From: Chloroflexota bacterium
Lineage (GTDB): Bacteria; Chloroflexota; JAJPGV01
NCBI GenBank assembly: GCA_021325635.1
Contig: JAJPGV010000034.1
Location: forward strand, 1 to 60,744
Reading direction: 5' to 3'
Length of the DNA stretch: 60,744 nucleotides
Below are positions 50,735 to 59,810 of the stretch, one piece after another; positions within the stretch are counted from its first letter, which is position 1, and the number at the start of each line of letters is the position of its first letter. Below the pieces are notes generated by a model. The model worked only from the letters and a program-made list of their open reading frames with translations. It ran no database searches and had not been told where the DNA came from. Position numbers and translations under genes: made by a program.

Positions 50735-51973
50735 TTACTCGTACCAGTCGGGCTTGCTGGGCCCGTTGTATGGGCCGGACGATGAGCTCGGCGAGATGTA
50801 GATCACGCGGTCGTGGTCGGGACCGTAGGCGCCGCTCATCGCATCTCTCAGCCAGTCGGCGACGAACGGCATGAACTCCGTTCCGGCGAAGCCTCGCAGG
50901 CGGTCGTTGGTGCGATAGTGGAACTCGTCTTCCAGTACCCACAGCTCTTTGGGAGCCGTGACCTCGTCGTAGAACTGGCGCGCTTCCTCGAGCGGCCCAA
51001 TGGGATCGAACTCGCCGGCCACGATCAGGAGCGGGCAGCGGATCTGCGGCCCGTAGCCGAAGGCGGTAAGCCTTTCAGCCAGCCGGTCGAACTCGTCCTC
51101 GTCCTCGAGCCCGGCCATGTACATGAAGGTCTCCTTGAAGTCCGGCACCCCGGTTTCGAAGATCTCCTTCTTGCCGCCCAGGCAGGACTGCGACACGGCG
51201 CAGGCTGCCAGGCGGTGCTCATGGGCGGCTGAACGCGCGCCCCAGAATGAGCCCATGCTTACGCCGCAGGCGGCAATGCGTGTGGCATCCACTTCGGGAC
51301 GGCTGATGGCGTAGTCGACGGCAGCGGAGAAGGCGCGCTCGAAATTGTCGTGGGTGACGTGCATCCCCCGCAGGTTGGCCGATCCGACGCCTGGCCCATC
51401 GATGGCCAGCAGATGCATGCCGCGCTCTCGGAAGGGATTGCTCGCAGGGTCGGGCGTGCTTTCCTTGGTCATGTCCATCCCCGGCAAGAAGATGACCAGG
51501 GGGGCCTGACGCCGGTCCGGCAGGACATGGAGCAGGCCGGAGATGCTCTTGCCTTCCCAGGGGATCTCGACCCTTTCGATGGGGTAGGGGCTGTGCTCAA
51601 TGAGACCGTCGTAGCACTGATCCAGCTTGCGGTGCAGGAAGATCTTGCGCTGGTCGGTCTTCTTGATGGCGTGCTGCGCGCTGCGATAGCCCTGCGCGGC
51701 CTTGAAGTACAGCAGCGCCGCCGTTTCGCGATGTCCGGCGGCGGCCGCCGCGCGAGCCAGCGCTTCCTGACGCATGGCTTGCTTGGCCATGACTTTGGGG
51801 ATCATCGAGTAGCGCTTGACGGTCGCCGGAAAGAGGCGTCCCTCGTACTCGAAGTTGTGGGTGACCCCGGTGTTGGCCACCACGTAGTCGAGGATCCAGT
51901 TCTGGTTCTCGCGCTGGCGCTTCGGCTTCAGCGGGGGCACGGGAGGCCCGTTGTGCGTATCTGCGCTTGCCAT
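50735..51973 (-). CDS. Alpha/beta hydrolase (DHPON hydrolase/FrsA-like esterase)
   Basis: Read from the ATG at 51973 (412 residues); the frame extends much further upstream but only as antisense of the M24 peptidase gene. The N-terminal helical cap (RRQEALARAAAAAGHR and LYFKAAQGYRSAQHAI) precedes an alpha/beta core. The nucleophile elbow is ACGVSMGSFWG (Ser), the Asp is in VAGEFDPIGP and the His in EDEFHYRT. This layout resembles 2,6-dihydroxypseudooxynicotine hydrolase and acetyl-xylan-type esterases that cut C-C or ester bonds. It shares a 36-base gap with the divergent M24 peptidase gene. Confidence 0.8.
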   Translation of the reverse strand: MASADTHNGPPVPPLKPKRQRENQNWILDYVVANTGVTHNFEYEGRLFPATVKRYSMIPKVMAKQAMRQEALARAAAAAGHRETAALLYFKAAQGYRSAQHAIKKTDQRKIFLHRKLDQCYDGLIEHSPYPIERVEIPWEGKSISGLLHVLPDRRQAPLVIFLPGMDMTKESTPDPASNPFRERGMHLLAIDGPGVGSANLRGMHVTHDNFERAFSAAVDYAISRPEVDATRIAACGVSMGSFWGARSAAHEHRLAACAVSQSCLGGKKEIFETGVPDFKETFMYMAGLEDEDEFDRLAERLTAFGYGPQIRCPLLIVAGEFDPIGPLEEARQFYDEVTAPKELWVLEDEFHYRTNDRLRGFAGTEFMPFVADWLRDAMSGAYGPDHDRVIYISPSSSSGPYNGPSKPDWYE

Positions 51974-52009
51974 CTTGCTGAGGGACGGGGCGATGGTAGC
52001 ATCCCGGCC

Positions 52010-53227
52010 ATGCTGTTGAACCGAGACCGCGCCCTGCAGGTGATGGAGCGTCACGGGCTGGACGCCCTGGTTGCCAACATCCCGGAAAACGTCATGTACC
52101 TGACCGACTGCGACGGACATTTCAATCAGCTCGCTATCCACGGGCACGCCGAGCAATTCGCCATCCTGCCGGCCAAAGAGGACCTGCCAGCGACCTTCGT
52201 GTGCTCCTGGCCGGTGCTCGGCTACCTGGTGGATCGTCCCACCTGGATGCCGGACGTACGCATGTGGGGCGAGATGGGCCGCTCGATCCCGCCATTGGAC
52301 ACGCTGCAGGGCAGCGCTCGGGTGTTCGGCGAGATTCTCACCTCGGCACGGGCTCGCCAGCTGCCGGGCCCAGCCATCGCAGGGCTGCTGGCCGCCCTTC
52401 GCGATCTCGGCCTGGAACGCGCCCGTTTGGCCGTCGATTCGTTCGAGCTGCGGGCCGAGCTGGAGGCGCACGGCCTCGGCCCGGACGTGGTCACCGACGG
52501 GTACCAGGTGTTTCGAGAGGTGCGCGCGGTCAAGACGTCCGAGGAAGTCGAGCTTCTGCGTCGGGCGTCGGACGCCAACGAAGCGGGCTTCAAAGCCCTC
52601 CTGGGCGAGCTGCGGCCGGGCGTCTCGTGGGCTGAGCTCAAGCTGGCCTACGACCTGGAGGTCGTGCGGCATGGTGCTCTGCCGGGCTTCTGGGGCGCTG
52701 GCTCGGGCCCCGACGCCTGGCGCTTCAACCTGTTTGCTCCCGGCTCGGCGGCCATGGAGCGCACGGTGAGCGAGGGCGACGTCATCAAGCTGGACATCGG
52801 CTGCACCTACCGCCACTATTGGGCGGACACCAACCGCTCGGCGGTAGTCCGGGGCAAGGCTCCGGAATGGTTTCATCGCGTCTCGAAGGCGCTCCGCGCC
52901 GCCCGTGAGGCGTACTGTGAGTTCCTGCGCCCCGGTGCACGCATGGGTGACGCCATCCAGGCGTACGAGCGCGTGATGTGGGATCATGGCCTCGAAGAGT
53001 TCCGCGGCGCCTGGGGCCACGCCCTGGGCCTGGACTGCTACGACTATCCCGCGCCGCGCATCCAGCGTGATACGGACGTCCTCTTCGAGGCGGATATGGT
53101 GGTCAACATGGAGGGCGGTCCAGCCATCATCGGCGTGGGGGCGCACAGCCTGGAGAACACCTACCGCATCACACGCTCCGGCTTCGAGCGCTGGTCTTCA
53201 GACGAGGGCCTGATCGTCGAGGTCTAG
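52010..53227 (+). CDS. M24 family (Xaa-Pro/creatinase-like) metallopeptidase
   Basis: A 405-residue protein with an N-terminal creatinase domain (GLDALVANIPENVMYLTDCDGH) and a pita-bread domain. The five metal ligands can be placed: Asp in KLDIGCTYRHYW, Asp in ADTNRSA, His in WGHALGLD, Glu in NMEGG, and Glu in LENTYRIT. It may be an aminopeptidase P, a prolidase, or an enzyme that uses the same fold on creatine-like substrates. The ATG at 52010 is preceded by only 36 bases before a divergent hydrolase gene, so leader RNAs must be very short. Confidence 0.84.
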   Translation: MLLNRDRALQVMERHGLDALVANIPENVMYLTDCDGHFNQLAIHGHAEQFAILPAKEDLPATFVCSWPVLGYLVDRPTWMPDVRMWGEMGRSIPPLDTLQGSARVFGEILTSARARQLPGPAIAGLLAALRDLGLERARLAVDSFELRAELEAHGLGPDVVTDGYQVFREVRAVKTSEEVELLRRASDANEAGFKALLGELRPGVSWAELKLAYDLEVVRHGALPGFWGAGSGPDAWRFNLFAPGSAAMERTVSEGDVIKLDIGCTYRHYWADTNRSAVVRGKAPEWFHRVSKALRAAREAYCEFLRPGARMGDAIQAYERVMWDHGLEEFRGAWGHALGLDCYDYPAPRIQRDTDVLFEADMVVNMEGGPAIIGVGAHSLENTYRITRSGFERWSSDEGLIVEV

Positions 53228-53293
53228 CCACCTAGCAGTTCGCCGTCAGGGCAGGCCGCTGGGTGTGCGTTGGTCCGGTCCTCAGCATGGGCG

Positions 53294-54034
53294 TCAGTGC
53301 AGGTGCTTGCCATAGAAGGCGAATACCTTCTTCCAGCCGTCGACGGCCTGTTCCGGCCGGTAGCCGGGTCGATCCGTAGCGAAGAAGCCGTGGCCCGCGC
53401 CGTCGTAGCGGTGGAATTCGTACTGTTTGCCCAGCCGTTTCAGCTCCGCCTCGATGGTGTCGACCTGCGCTGGGTCGGGGTTCTTGTCCTCATTGCCAAA
53501 GATGCCCAGCAGCGGAACGCTCAGCTCAGGCGTCATGTCGATGACCGCCACCGGCTTGCGGTCGTTGAGCTCTTCGGGCTTGACCACGACGTTGCCGCCC
53601 CAGCAATCGACAGCAGCGCTGAGCCCCTTGACCTTGCAGCCCACCATGTAGGACTGCCGGCCGCCCGAGCAGAAGCCGATTGAGCCGACTTTGCCGTTGG
53701 AGTCCGGCTGCGAGAGCAGGAAGGCCACCGCCCCGGCGGTATCGCCCACTACCTGAGCGTCGGTCGGGCCGCCGCCGGCCCGGGCTGCCGCGGCGATGTC
53801 CTCCCAGCTTCCTGGCCCCCAGCGATGGAACAGGCTTGGGGCAGCGGCTGCGTAACCGTGATAAGCCAGCTTGCGAACCACTTCCTTGGTCCACTCGTCC
53901 CAGCCGGGCATGTGATGGAGCACCACAACGCCAGGCACCTTCCCGGCGGCAACCGGCCTGGCGTAGTACGCCTCTATGACGTCGCCATGGTCGCCGGTGA
54001 TGCCGATGGTTTCGGCCAGCATTGCCTCGTGCAC
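53294..54034 (-). CDS. Dienelactone hydrolase family protein
   Basis: I start at GTG 54034, eight bases after AGGAG (246 residues); the upstream frame is not conserved. The fold is alpha/beta hydrolase with a Cys nucleophile, IGFCSGGRQSYM (Cys122), an Asp in FGNEDKNPD, and His in GAGHGFFATDR, the dienelactone hydrolase triad. HMPGWDEWTKEVVRKLAYHGY and PSLFHRWGPG are typical. Such enzymes open lactones in chloroaromatic or other degradation routes; the true substrate is not known. The gene converges with the M24 peptidase gene. Confidence 0.85.
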   Translation of the reverse strand: MHEAMLAETIGITGDHGDVIEAYYARPVAAGKVPGVVVLHHMPGWDEWTKEVVRKLAYHGYAAAAPSLFHRWGPGSWEDIAAAARAGGGPTDAQVVGDTAGAVAFLLSQPDSNGKVGSIGFCSGGRQSYMVGCKVKGLSAAVDCWGGNVVVKPEELNDRKPVAVIDMTPELSVPLLGIFGNEDKNPDPAQVDTIEAELKRLGKQYEFHRYDGAGHGFFATDRPGYRPEQAVDGWKKVFAFYGKHLH

Positions 54035-54214
54035 TGCTCGTTCTCCTGCTGTCGTTTTCGAGTAAGGCAGATTGTCGCACCTGGCCTGGAGCGATCTCCA
54101 TCCAGCTGTCTGGCACGTCCCTTGCGGCAGCAAGCCGCTAGCAATATGCGCGCGGATCAGTCGTTTTGATCCATACGGAAAACCAGCGCAACAGCACCAA
54201 GGAGGACAGTCACT

Positions 54215-55189
54215 ATGCATCGACCTTTCTGGCTGACCGGTACCGCGGCCGCGGCTGCCATTGCCCTGATGACCGCTGCTTCACCGTCGGCCTTCGCTCA
54301 AACCGCTACCCCCACAGACACGCCTACCCCGACGGCCACGGCCACGCCCACGCCGACCGGCTCGCCGGTGGCGACGAACACTCCCACGGGCCCTGGCCCA
54401 ACCGCGACCCCCAACCCGACTACGCCGCACGACGCGCGCTACTTCAGCCAGACCGGCTTCCGTGTGGATAACGATACGTTCTGGACCTACTACAACGCCC
54501 GAGGCGGGTTGCCTACCTTTGGTTATCCCACGTCGCGTACCTTCCAGTTCCTGGGCTTCACCACGCAGTTCTTCCAGCGGCGGGTCATGCAGCTCGGGCC
54601 CGACGGCAACGCCAGGCTGCTGAACCTGTTCGACCAGGGCCTGTTCCCCTTCACCAATATCAACGGCTCTACGTTCCCGGCCCCCGATCCGGCACTGCAG
54701 TCAGCGGCTCCGTCTCCGAGCTCGCCGACGTATTCGACGGACGTCATCAACTTCATCCAGCAGAATGCGGCCAATATGTTCAGCGGCCGGCCGGTCAACT
54801 TCTACAACACCTTCATCAGCGCGGTGCCCCTGAGCGCGGCATTCCCCAACGGCAACGGGGACACCAGCCTGCTGCCGGGTTTTGACCTGGAGATGTGGGG
54901 CGTGGTCACCAGCCGGCCCAGCGTGGATCCGGCGAATAACAACTTCATCTACCAGCGCTTCCAGCGCGGGATCATGATGTACGACGGCTCCACGAACCTG
55001 ACTCAGGGCGTGCTGCTGGCCGATTACTTCAAAGCCATCATCACCGGTAACAACATCCCGCCCGATCTCGATTTGCAGGCACGCAACTCCAGCTTCTACA
55101 AGCAGTACAACGATGCCCAGCCAAACGGCTTGAATACGCCGGCGCTGCTGCCCGGAACCAACATGCAGTTCGCCTTCGACCCACAGTAG
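54215..55189 (+). CDS. Secreted protein with Thr/Pro linker and GYP-type repeats
   Basis: A 324-residue protein with a signal peptide ending near SAFAQ (residues 1-28), a long TP-rich linker (about 30-70), and then a globular part. The segments YFSQTGFRVDNDTFWTYYN, GGLPTFGYPTSRTF, FTTQFFQRRVMQLGPDGN and FEMWGVVTS-like runs (here LEMWGVV) recur in secreted Chloroflexota proteins with a G(Y/F)P repeat. I know of no assigned function. A strong ribosome-binding site AAGGAGG precedes the ATG by nine bases, so it may be highly expressed. A hairpin follows its stop. Confidence 0.72.
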   Translation: MHRPFWLTGTAAAAAIALMTAASPSAFAQTATPTDTPTPTATATPTPTGSPVATNTPTGPGPTATPNPTTPHDARYFSQTGFRVDNDTFWTYYNARGGLPTFGYPTSRTFQFLGFTTQFFQRRVMQLGPDGNARLLNLFDQGLFPFTNINGSTFPAPDPALQSAAPSPSSPTYSTDVINFIQQNAANMFSGRPVNFYNTFISAVPLSAAFPNGNGDTSLLPGFDLEMWGVVTSRPSVDPANNNFIYQRFQRGIMMYDGSTNLTQGVLLADYFKAIITGNNIPPDLDLQARNSSFYKQYNDAQPNGLNTPALLPGTNMQFAFDPQ

Positions 55190-55219
55190 GTCCTCAGCCC
55201 GTCACGCATCCCACGGCTT

Positions 55220-55254
55220 AGAAGTAGGCAGGCTTGCAAGGCTTGCCTACTTCT
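55220..55254 (+). terminator. Strong hairpin after the secreted protein gene
   Basis: AGAAGTAGGCA (55220-55230) and TGCCTACTTCT (55244-55254) form a perfect 11-pair stem around a 13-base loop, 30 bases past the stop codon. The T-rich 3-prime arm gives a TTCT end but no long T-run. It is the best terminator candidate in the window. Confidence 0.65.
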
Positions 55255-55330
55255 CGTATGTGGCATCCTGACCCTGGAGCGTGCATCTCATATCGGGATG
55301 CGGCAGGACGAATATTGGGGAGAGGCGCAC

Positions 55331-56152
55331 ATGCCGGTGCTAGAGGTTGGGGGGCGACAGGTTGAATACCTGCTCGAGGGCCGCGGCGAGCCGGTCATCC
55401 TGTCTTCGCCAACGTGGTGGCCGCTGGATGCCTGGAAGCTCAACGGCTTGCCCGAGTTGCGCGACACCTTTCGCGTGCTGGCCTTCAACCACCGTGGGAT
55501 CGGACACAGCAGCGGGACCGCGACTGCATACAACGTGCACGGCCTGGCCGACGACATGGTGGCGCTGTCGGAAGCGCTGCGGCTGGGGCCGGCGCACGTC
55601 GTGGGCTTCGCCATAGGTGGGGTGGTGGCGTTGAAGGCAGCCATCCGGCGGCCGGAGGCCGTGCGGAGCCTGGTGATAGGAGCCGCTGGAGCTGGTGCGC
55701 CGGCGGGCCGCCCCTCGGCCGTGGATCGGGATCGGGAGGTGATCCGCAAGGTGGGTTTTCGGGAGCACATCCGACACCATGCACTGAACGACGACTTCGC
55801 CTTCAGTCCGGCGAGCTATGCACGACATCCCGAGCGCGCCGAGGCATTGGCAGACGCGCTGTGGGAGCACCAGGGGACCGAAGAGGAATACCTCAAGCAC
55901 GCTGAAGCCCGCAGCGGGCACAGTACGTTCGACGATCTCGACAAGGTGGCCCAGCCGGCGCTGGTGCTGGTCGGCGAGGAGGACAACGTGCAGCGCGGCG
56001 CCAGCACGCCGGTGAAGGTGGCCACCGAGCTGGCGGGAGCGCTGACGGCCGAGCTGGTCGTGGTGCCGGGAGTACGGCACATGGTGTTCTGGGAGGATCC
56101 GGAGCCCGCCTGGGCTGCCGTTCGGCGGTTTCTGGCGGTCGTGTCTCACTAA
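55331..56152 (+). CDS. Alpha/beta hydrolase lacking the nucleophile Ser
   Basis: A 273-residue alpha/beta hydrolase from the ATG at 55331, behind GGGGAGAGG; an ATG at 55298 is also in frame. The core is HRGIGHSSGTAT, then the nucleophile elbow, which reads VVGFAIGG with Ala94 (codon GCC) instead of the expected Ser. Asp in VLVGEEDN and His in GVRHMVFWEDP remain. Its relative at 58983-59795 has Ser at the same residue 94 (GFSIGG), so the change is real in this reading and specific. It may be a non-catalytic binding protein or have a different activity. It precedes the EutA-like gene. Confidence 0.82.
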   Translation: MPVLEVGGRQVEYLLEGRGEPVILSSPTWWPLDAWKLNGLPELRDTFRVLAFNHRGIGHSSGTATAYNVHGLADDMVALSEALRLGPAHVVGFAIGGVVALKAAIRRPEAVRSLVIGAAGAGAPAGRPSAVDRDREVIRKVGFREHIRHHALNDDFAFSPASYARHPERAEALADALWEHQGTEEEYLKHAEARSGHSTFDDLDKVAQPALVLVGEEDNVQRGASTPVKVATELAGALTAELVVVPGVRHMVFWEDPEPAWAAVRRFLAVVSH

Positions 56153-56205
56153 CGCCTGGACGACCCATGTGTATCCTCCCTAGGTGCACAAGGAGTCACT
56201 GACCT

Positions 56206-57690
56206 ACGTCTGAGCTGCGCTTCAGCGCTGATGATCGCGACATCGTTGGGGAGGATCGGATCGAGCTGACCAGCGTCGGTGTCGACATCGGCTCGTCCAC
56301 GTCTCACCTCGTCTTTTCCCGTCTGGTCCTGGAACGCGCCGGCGAGCGCTACGTCATGGTCGAGCGCGCGATCCTGCACGAGTCAGACATTCTGCTGACG
56401 CCCTACCTCGGCCCAACCGAGATCGACGGCCGCACGCTGGAGCAGTTCATCCACCGGCAGTACGAGGCGGCCGGCCTGGAACGGGACGAGGTCGACAGCG
56501 GCGCGGTGATCCTTACCGGCACCGCGCTGTTCCGCGAGAACTCGCGCACTATCGCCGACCTGTTCGCCGAAGAGGCGGGCAAGTTCGTTGCCGTGAGCGC
56601 CGGCGATCGGCTGGAGGCCTCGCTGGCCGCTCATGGATCGGGCGCGGTGGCTGCGTCTGCTGACGGGGACGTGATCCTGAACGTCGACATCGGGGGTGGC
56701 ACGACCAAGCTCACCATCTGCCGGCAGGGGCGAGTGGAAGCCGCGACCGCGGTGGACGTGGGCGCCAGGCTCGTGGCCCTGGACGCCGACGGACGAGTAG
56801 TGCGCATCGAAGAGGCCGCCCGCCGCGCGGCCAGCCAGCTGAATTTCGATTTGCAGCTCGGCGAGGTGCTGTTTGCCGAGCGCCTTTCCCAGATGGCCGC
56901 CTACCTGGCCGATCGTCTGGCCGAGGTGATGCGCCGGCAGGCGCTGTCAGCCGAGACCATCAATATGCTGCGCACCCCCATGCTCGACTACGACGGGCCC
57001 GTGGATGGGGTCATGTTCTCGGGCGGAGTCTCGGAGTTCATCTACGGCCGCGCGCCCGCGACCTTCGGCGATATGGGAGACCTCCTCGCCCGCCAGATCA
57101 GGCAGCGGGCGGAAGCCATGGGGCTGCGCATCCTGCAGCCGGTTGCGGGCATTCGCGCCACCGTCATCGGCGCTTCGCAGCACACCGTGCAGGTGAGTGG
57201 CAATACTATCTTCCTGTCCTCGCCCGACGTCGTGCCGGTCCGCAACGTTCCCGTCGCTCGGCCCAGTCTGCCGCTGTCCAAACGCGCGGTCGAGCAAGAG
57301 GGGGTGGCTCACGCGGTGCGAGCCGCCGTGGATCGACTGGACCTGCATCCACCTGCGCGCAGCGTGGCGCTGGCCATCGAATGGCAGGGCTCGGCCACGT
57401 ACGGCCGCTTGGACGCCATCGCTCGCGGTATCGTCGACGCGCTGCAGCTGCAGATTGGCGCGGGCCAGCCAGTCGTGCTGGTGTGCGACTCAGACGTCGG
57501 CGGCCTGCTGGGGCTGCACCTGCGCGAGGAGGTCGGGCTCACCAGCGGGATCGTGTCCATCGACGGTGTGGAGCTGAGTGAGTTCGATTACATCGACGTT
57601 GGGAGCCTGATCCCTTCGTCGGGCGCCACGCCGGTGGTCATCAAATCGCTGGTGTTCCCCCACAGCGCGAGGGCCGCGGCCTCCGCGTAA
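56206..57690 (+). CDS. eutA: EutA-like ethanolamine ammonia-lyase reactivase, non-canonical start
   Basis: EutA is an ATP-dependent ASKHA-fold chaperone that swaps inactivated cobalamin in ethanolamine ammonia-lyase. The fold motifs are TSVGVDIGSSTSHLVFSR (phosphate 1), VILNVDIGGGTTKLTI (phosphate 2) and DGVMFSGGVSEFIYG (adenosine). VDSGAVILTGTAL, VSAGDRLEASLAAHGSGAV and DYIDVGSLIP are EutA-specific. The first ATG (56356) would cut off phosphate 1. The open frame begins after a TGA at 56200, and between there and 56356 it holds no ATG, GTG or TTG. ACG at 56206, ten bases after AAGGAG (56190-56195), fits a mutated or used ACG start (494 residues; E. coli EutA has 467). No eutB or eutC is nearby. 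Confidence 0.85.
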   Translation, partial: TSELRFSADDRDIVGEDRIELTSVGVDIGSSTSHLVFSRLVLERAGERYVMVERAILHESDILLTPYLGPTEIDGRTLEQFIHRQYEAAGLERDEVDSGAVILTGTALFRENSRTIADLFAEEAGKFVAVSAGDRLEASLAAHGSGAVAASADGDVILNVDIGGGTTKLTICRQGRVEAATAVDVGARLVALDADGRVVRIEEAARRAASQLNFDLQLGEVLFAERLSQMAAYLADRLAEVMRRQALSAETINMLRTPMLDYDGPVDGVMFSGGVSEFIYGRAPATFGDMGDLLARQIRQRAEAMGLRILQPVAGIRATVIGASQHTVQVSGNTIFLSSPDVVPVRNVPVARPSLPLSKRAVEQEGVAHAVRAAVDRLDLHPPARSVALAIEWQGSATYGRLDAIARGIVDALQLQIGAGQPVVLVCDSDVGGLLGLHLREEVGLTSGIVSIDGVELSEFDYIDVGSLIPSSGATPVVIKSLVFPHSARAAASA

Positions 57691-57750
57691 ATCCATCGCC
57701 GGGCTGGTGCTACGCTACCACCCGCACACGGTCAAGGGAGAGGTTTTCCG

Positions 57751-58956
57751 ATGGCAGATAAGCTCGAATTTCGTGAGCCGACCGGCGAAGACGCCGCGGG
57801 ATATCGCGTCTACAAGCGATCCAAGAGCCCGTACGAGCGCTTCATGGAGGAAGAGGGCGTTCCCATCTTCCGCGGCATCGGCGTGCGCGACACGCGCGAC
57901 CTCGAGCTCGGACCGTGGAAAAGGATGGGCGGCCGCGGCTGCTATCTGTACCTCGACGGCCTGGAGGCGGGGAAGGGCATGTACGTGGTGGAAGTGCCAT
58001 CCGGCGGCGAGCTCAACGCCGAACGGCATATGTACGACGAGTTCATGCTGGTCATCGAAGGGCGCGGGACCACCGAGGTGTGGAAGGATGGCCAGGCCAA
58101 GCCGCACGTATTCGAGTGGCAGCCGGGCTCGCTCTTCATGCTGCCCGTCAACTCTTGGCACCGCCTGGTCAACGCCAGCTCGAGCCCGGCACTGCTGCTG
58201 GCGGCTACCAATGCGCCACCAATCTTCAACATCTTCCAGAGCCACCGCTTCATCTTCGAGAACCCCTACGACTTCGTCGAGCGCTTCGACGGGAGTGAAG
58301 ATTTCTTCAAGGCGAAGACCGAGCTGGAAGCGGAGGGTGTAAGGGGGCGCGCCGCCATCCGCAGCAACGTCTTCACCGACATCGTGAACTGTGAGCTGCC
58401 CCTCGACAATCAGCGCGCTCCCGGCTATCGGCGCATTCAACCCTACTTCCATGGCTTCATCCCCGACGCCACGACGGGGGGATTCGTGTCGCAGTATCCC
58501 AGCGGCAAGTACTCCAAGGCGCACTACCATCAGTCGGGAGCAGTGCTGGTCTGCCTGCGTGGCAAGGGCATCACCTTCAACTGGCCGGTTGAAATCGGCC
58601 CCCGGCCATGGGAAACCGGCCACGCCGATGAGGTGCAGATCTGCGAGTACGTTCCGGGCGGGCTCGTAGCGGCGGCGCCAGGCGGCGGCAACTGGTTCCA
58701 TCAGCACTTCAGCATCGGCTCCGAGCCACTGCGCGTGATCAACTACTGGGGCGGTCCAACAGGACACTGGGGCCTGTGGGACGAGAAGGAAGAGGACGTG
58801 AAGGCCGGCAACATCTTCGGCATCGACGAGGGCGGCCGGACCATCCACTACTACATGGAGGACCCGTACATCCGGAGCTTCTACCGCGATCAGCTCCGGA
58901 AAGCGGGCGTCGAGATGCAGATGGCAGACTCGCTGTACGTCAAGGGCTCGTCTTAG
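57751..58956 (+). CDS. Bicupin-domain protein
   Basis: A 401-residue protein with two cupin domains. The first (about 75-165) reads ERHMYDEFMLVIEGRGTTEV and ends FMLPVNSWHRLVNASS. The second (about 245-345) reads KYSKAHYHQSGAVLVCLRGK and GNWFHQHFSIGSEPLR. The His and Glu positions allow metal binding in both halves, as in gentisate or hydroxynaphthoate dioxygenases, but the substrate and even dioxygenase activity are uncertain. It begins 60 bases after the EutA-like gene, behind GGGAGAGG, and is followed after 26 bases by an intact alpha/beta hydrolase, so the three are probably one operon. Confidence 0.75.
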   Translation: MADKLEFREPTGEDAAGYRVYKRSKSPYERFMEEEGVPIFRGIGVRDTRDLELGPWKRMGGRGCYLYLDGLEAGKGMYVVEVPSGGELNAERHMYDEFMLVIEGRGTTEVWKDGQAKPHVFEWQPGSLFMLPVNSWHRLVNASSSPALLLAATNAPPIFNIFQSHRFIFENPYDFVERFDGSEDFFKAKTELEAEGVRGRAAIRSNVFTDIVNCELPLDNQRAPGYRRIQPYFHGFIPDATTGGFVSQYPSGKYSKAHYHQSGAVLVCLRGKGITFNWPVEIGPRPWETGHADEVQICEYVPGGLVAAAPGGGNWFHQHFSIGSEPLRVINYWGGPTGHWGLWDEKEEDVKAGNIFGIDEGGRTIHYYMEDPYIRSFYRDQLRKAGVEMQMADSLYVKGSS

Positions 58957-58982
58957 GAGACGGACAGGGACGGCCGCCGCAC

Positions 58983-59795
58983 ATGCCTCACGTTCGCGTG
59001 GACGACATCGATCTGCACTACGAGGAGCGCGGTGCGGGTGAGCCGCTGGTCTTTCTGTCGCCCACGGGCTGGCCGGGCACGGTCTGGCAGCTGGAGCAGG
59101 TGGACTTCTTCAGCCGCCACTACCGCGTGCTGACCTACGACTATCGTGGCGTGGGCCAGTCCGGTAAGCCGGACCAGTCCTATAGCACAGCCCAGATGGC
59201 CGCCGACCTGGCCGGGTTGCTGCGCGCGACCAGCGCCGTGCCGGCCCACGTGGTGGGCTTCTCGATTGGGGGCCGAGCGGCCCAGCTCCTCGCGATCGGC
59301 CAGCCCAGCCTGTTCCGTACGCTGATCCTTGCCGGATCCGACACTGGCCGGCCAGGTGGTGGCAAGTCGGTGCCCGCGCACCTGGCGCTGGCGCTGCTCG
59401 ATGAGAGTTACGGCAGCCTGGAGTTCTGGATCGAGCACTTCGAAGACGCAGGCGCTTTCAGCCCCGGATTTCTGCACTCCGACGGGCCCCGAAGGTTGGC
59501 GGAGACGATCCGGCAGGGACAGCCGCCGGCAAAGCTCTATCTGCGCCACGTGCTGGCTCGGCTGTCGCATTACAGCGGGGATCGATTGAACGAGATCCGC
59601 GTTCCGGTCCAAGTGCTGGTCGGGGCCGAGGACCGCAGCGGGGCCGGCGAGGACCGCGTGGCCGCTGCCAGGCAGCTGGCCGGCCAGATCGCCAACGCCG
59701 AGCTCGAAACGATTCCCGGCGGCTGGCATCTGTTCCCCTGGGAGGTGCCGGCGCCGACCAACGAGGCGATCCTGCGCTTCGTGCGACAACACTAA
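58983..59795 (+). CDS. Alpha/beta hydrolase, intact catalytic triad
   Basis: From the ATG at 58983 the protein has 270 residues; the longer open frame upstream overlaps the cupin gene. It has DYRGVGQSGKPDQSYS, the elbow VVGFSIGGRAAQLL with Ser94, an acidic residue in LVGAEDRSGAG, and His in PGGWHLFPWE. It matches the hydrolase at 55331 along its length, including residue numbering of the elbow, so the two are paralogues flanking the EutA and cupin genes. It likely cleaves an ester, lactone or C-C bond, but no substrate is inferable. Confidence 0.83.
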   Translation: MPHVRVDDIDLHYEERGAGEPLVFLSPTGWPGTVWQLEQVDFFSRHYRVLTYDYRGVGQSGKPDQSYSTAQMAADLAGLLRATSAVPAHVVGFSIGGRAAQLLAIGQPSLFRTLILAGSDTGRPGGGKSVPAHLALALLDESYGSLEFWIEHFEDAGAFSPGFLHSDGPRRLAETIRQGQPPAKLYLRHVLARLSHYSGDRLNEIRVPVQVLVGAEDRSGAGEDRVAAARQLAGQIANAELETIPGGWHLFPWEVPAPTNEAILRFVRQH

Positions 59796-59810
59796 CCCAG
59801 CGCTATTCAG

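Noticed and set aside
51350-52009. 220-residue extension of the M24 peptidase
   Set aside because: Antisense to the hydrolase; the creatinase domain begins at the ATG at 52010.
51974-53146. 390-residue extension of the hydrolase at 50735
   Set aside because: The added part is antisense to the M24 peptidase; the hydrolase proper begins at the ATG at 51973.
54300-54430. Repeated ACG/CCG units that look like a short tandem array
   Set aside because: They encode the Thr/Pro linker of a secreted protein; there are no spacers, so this is not a CRISPR array.
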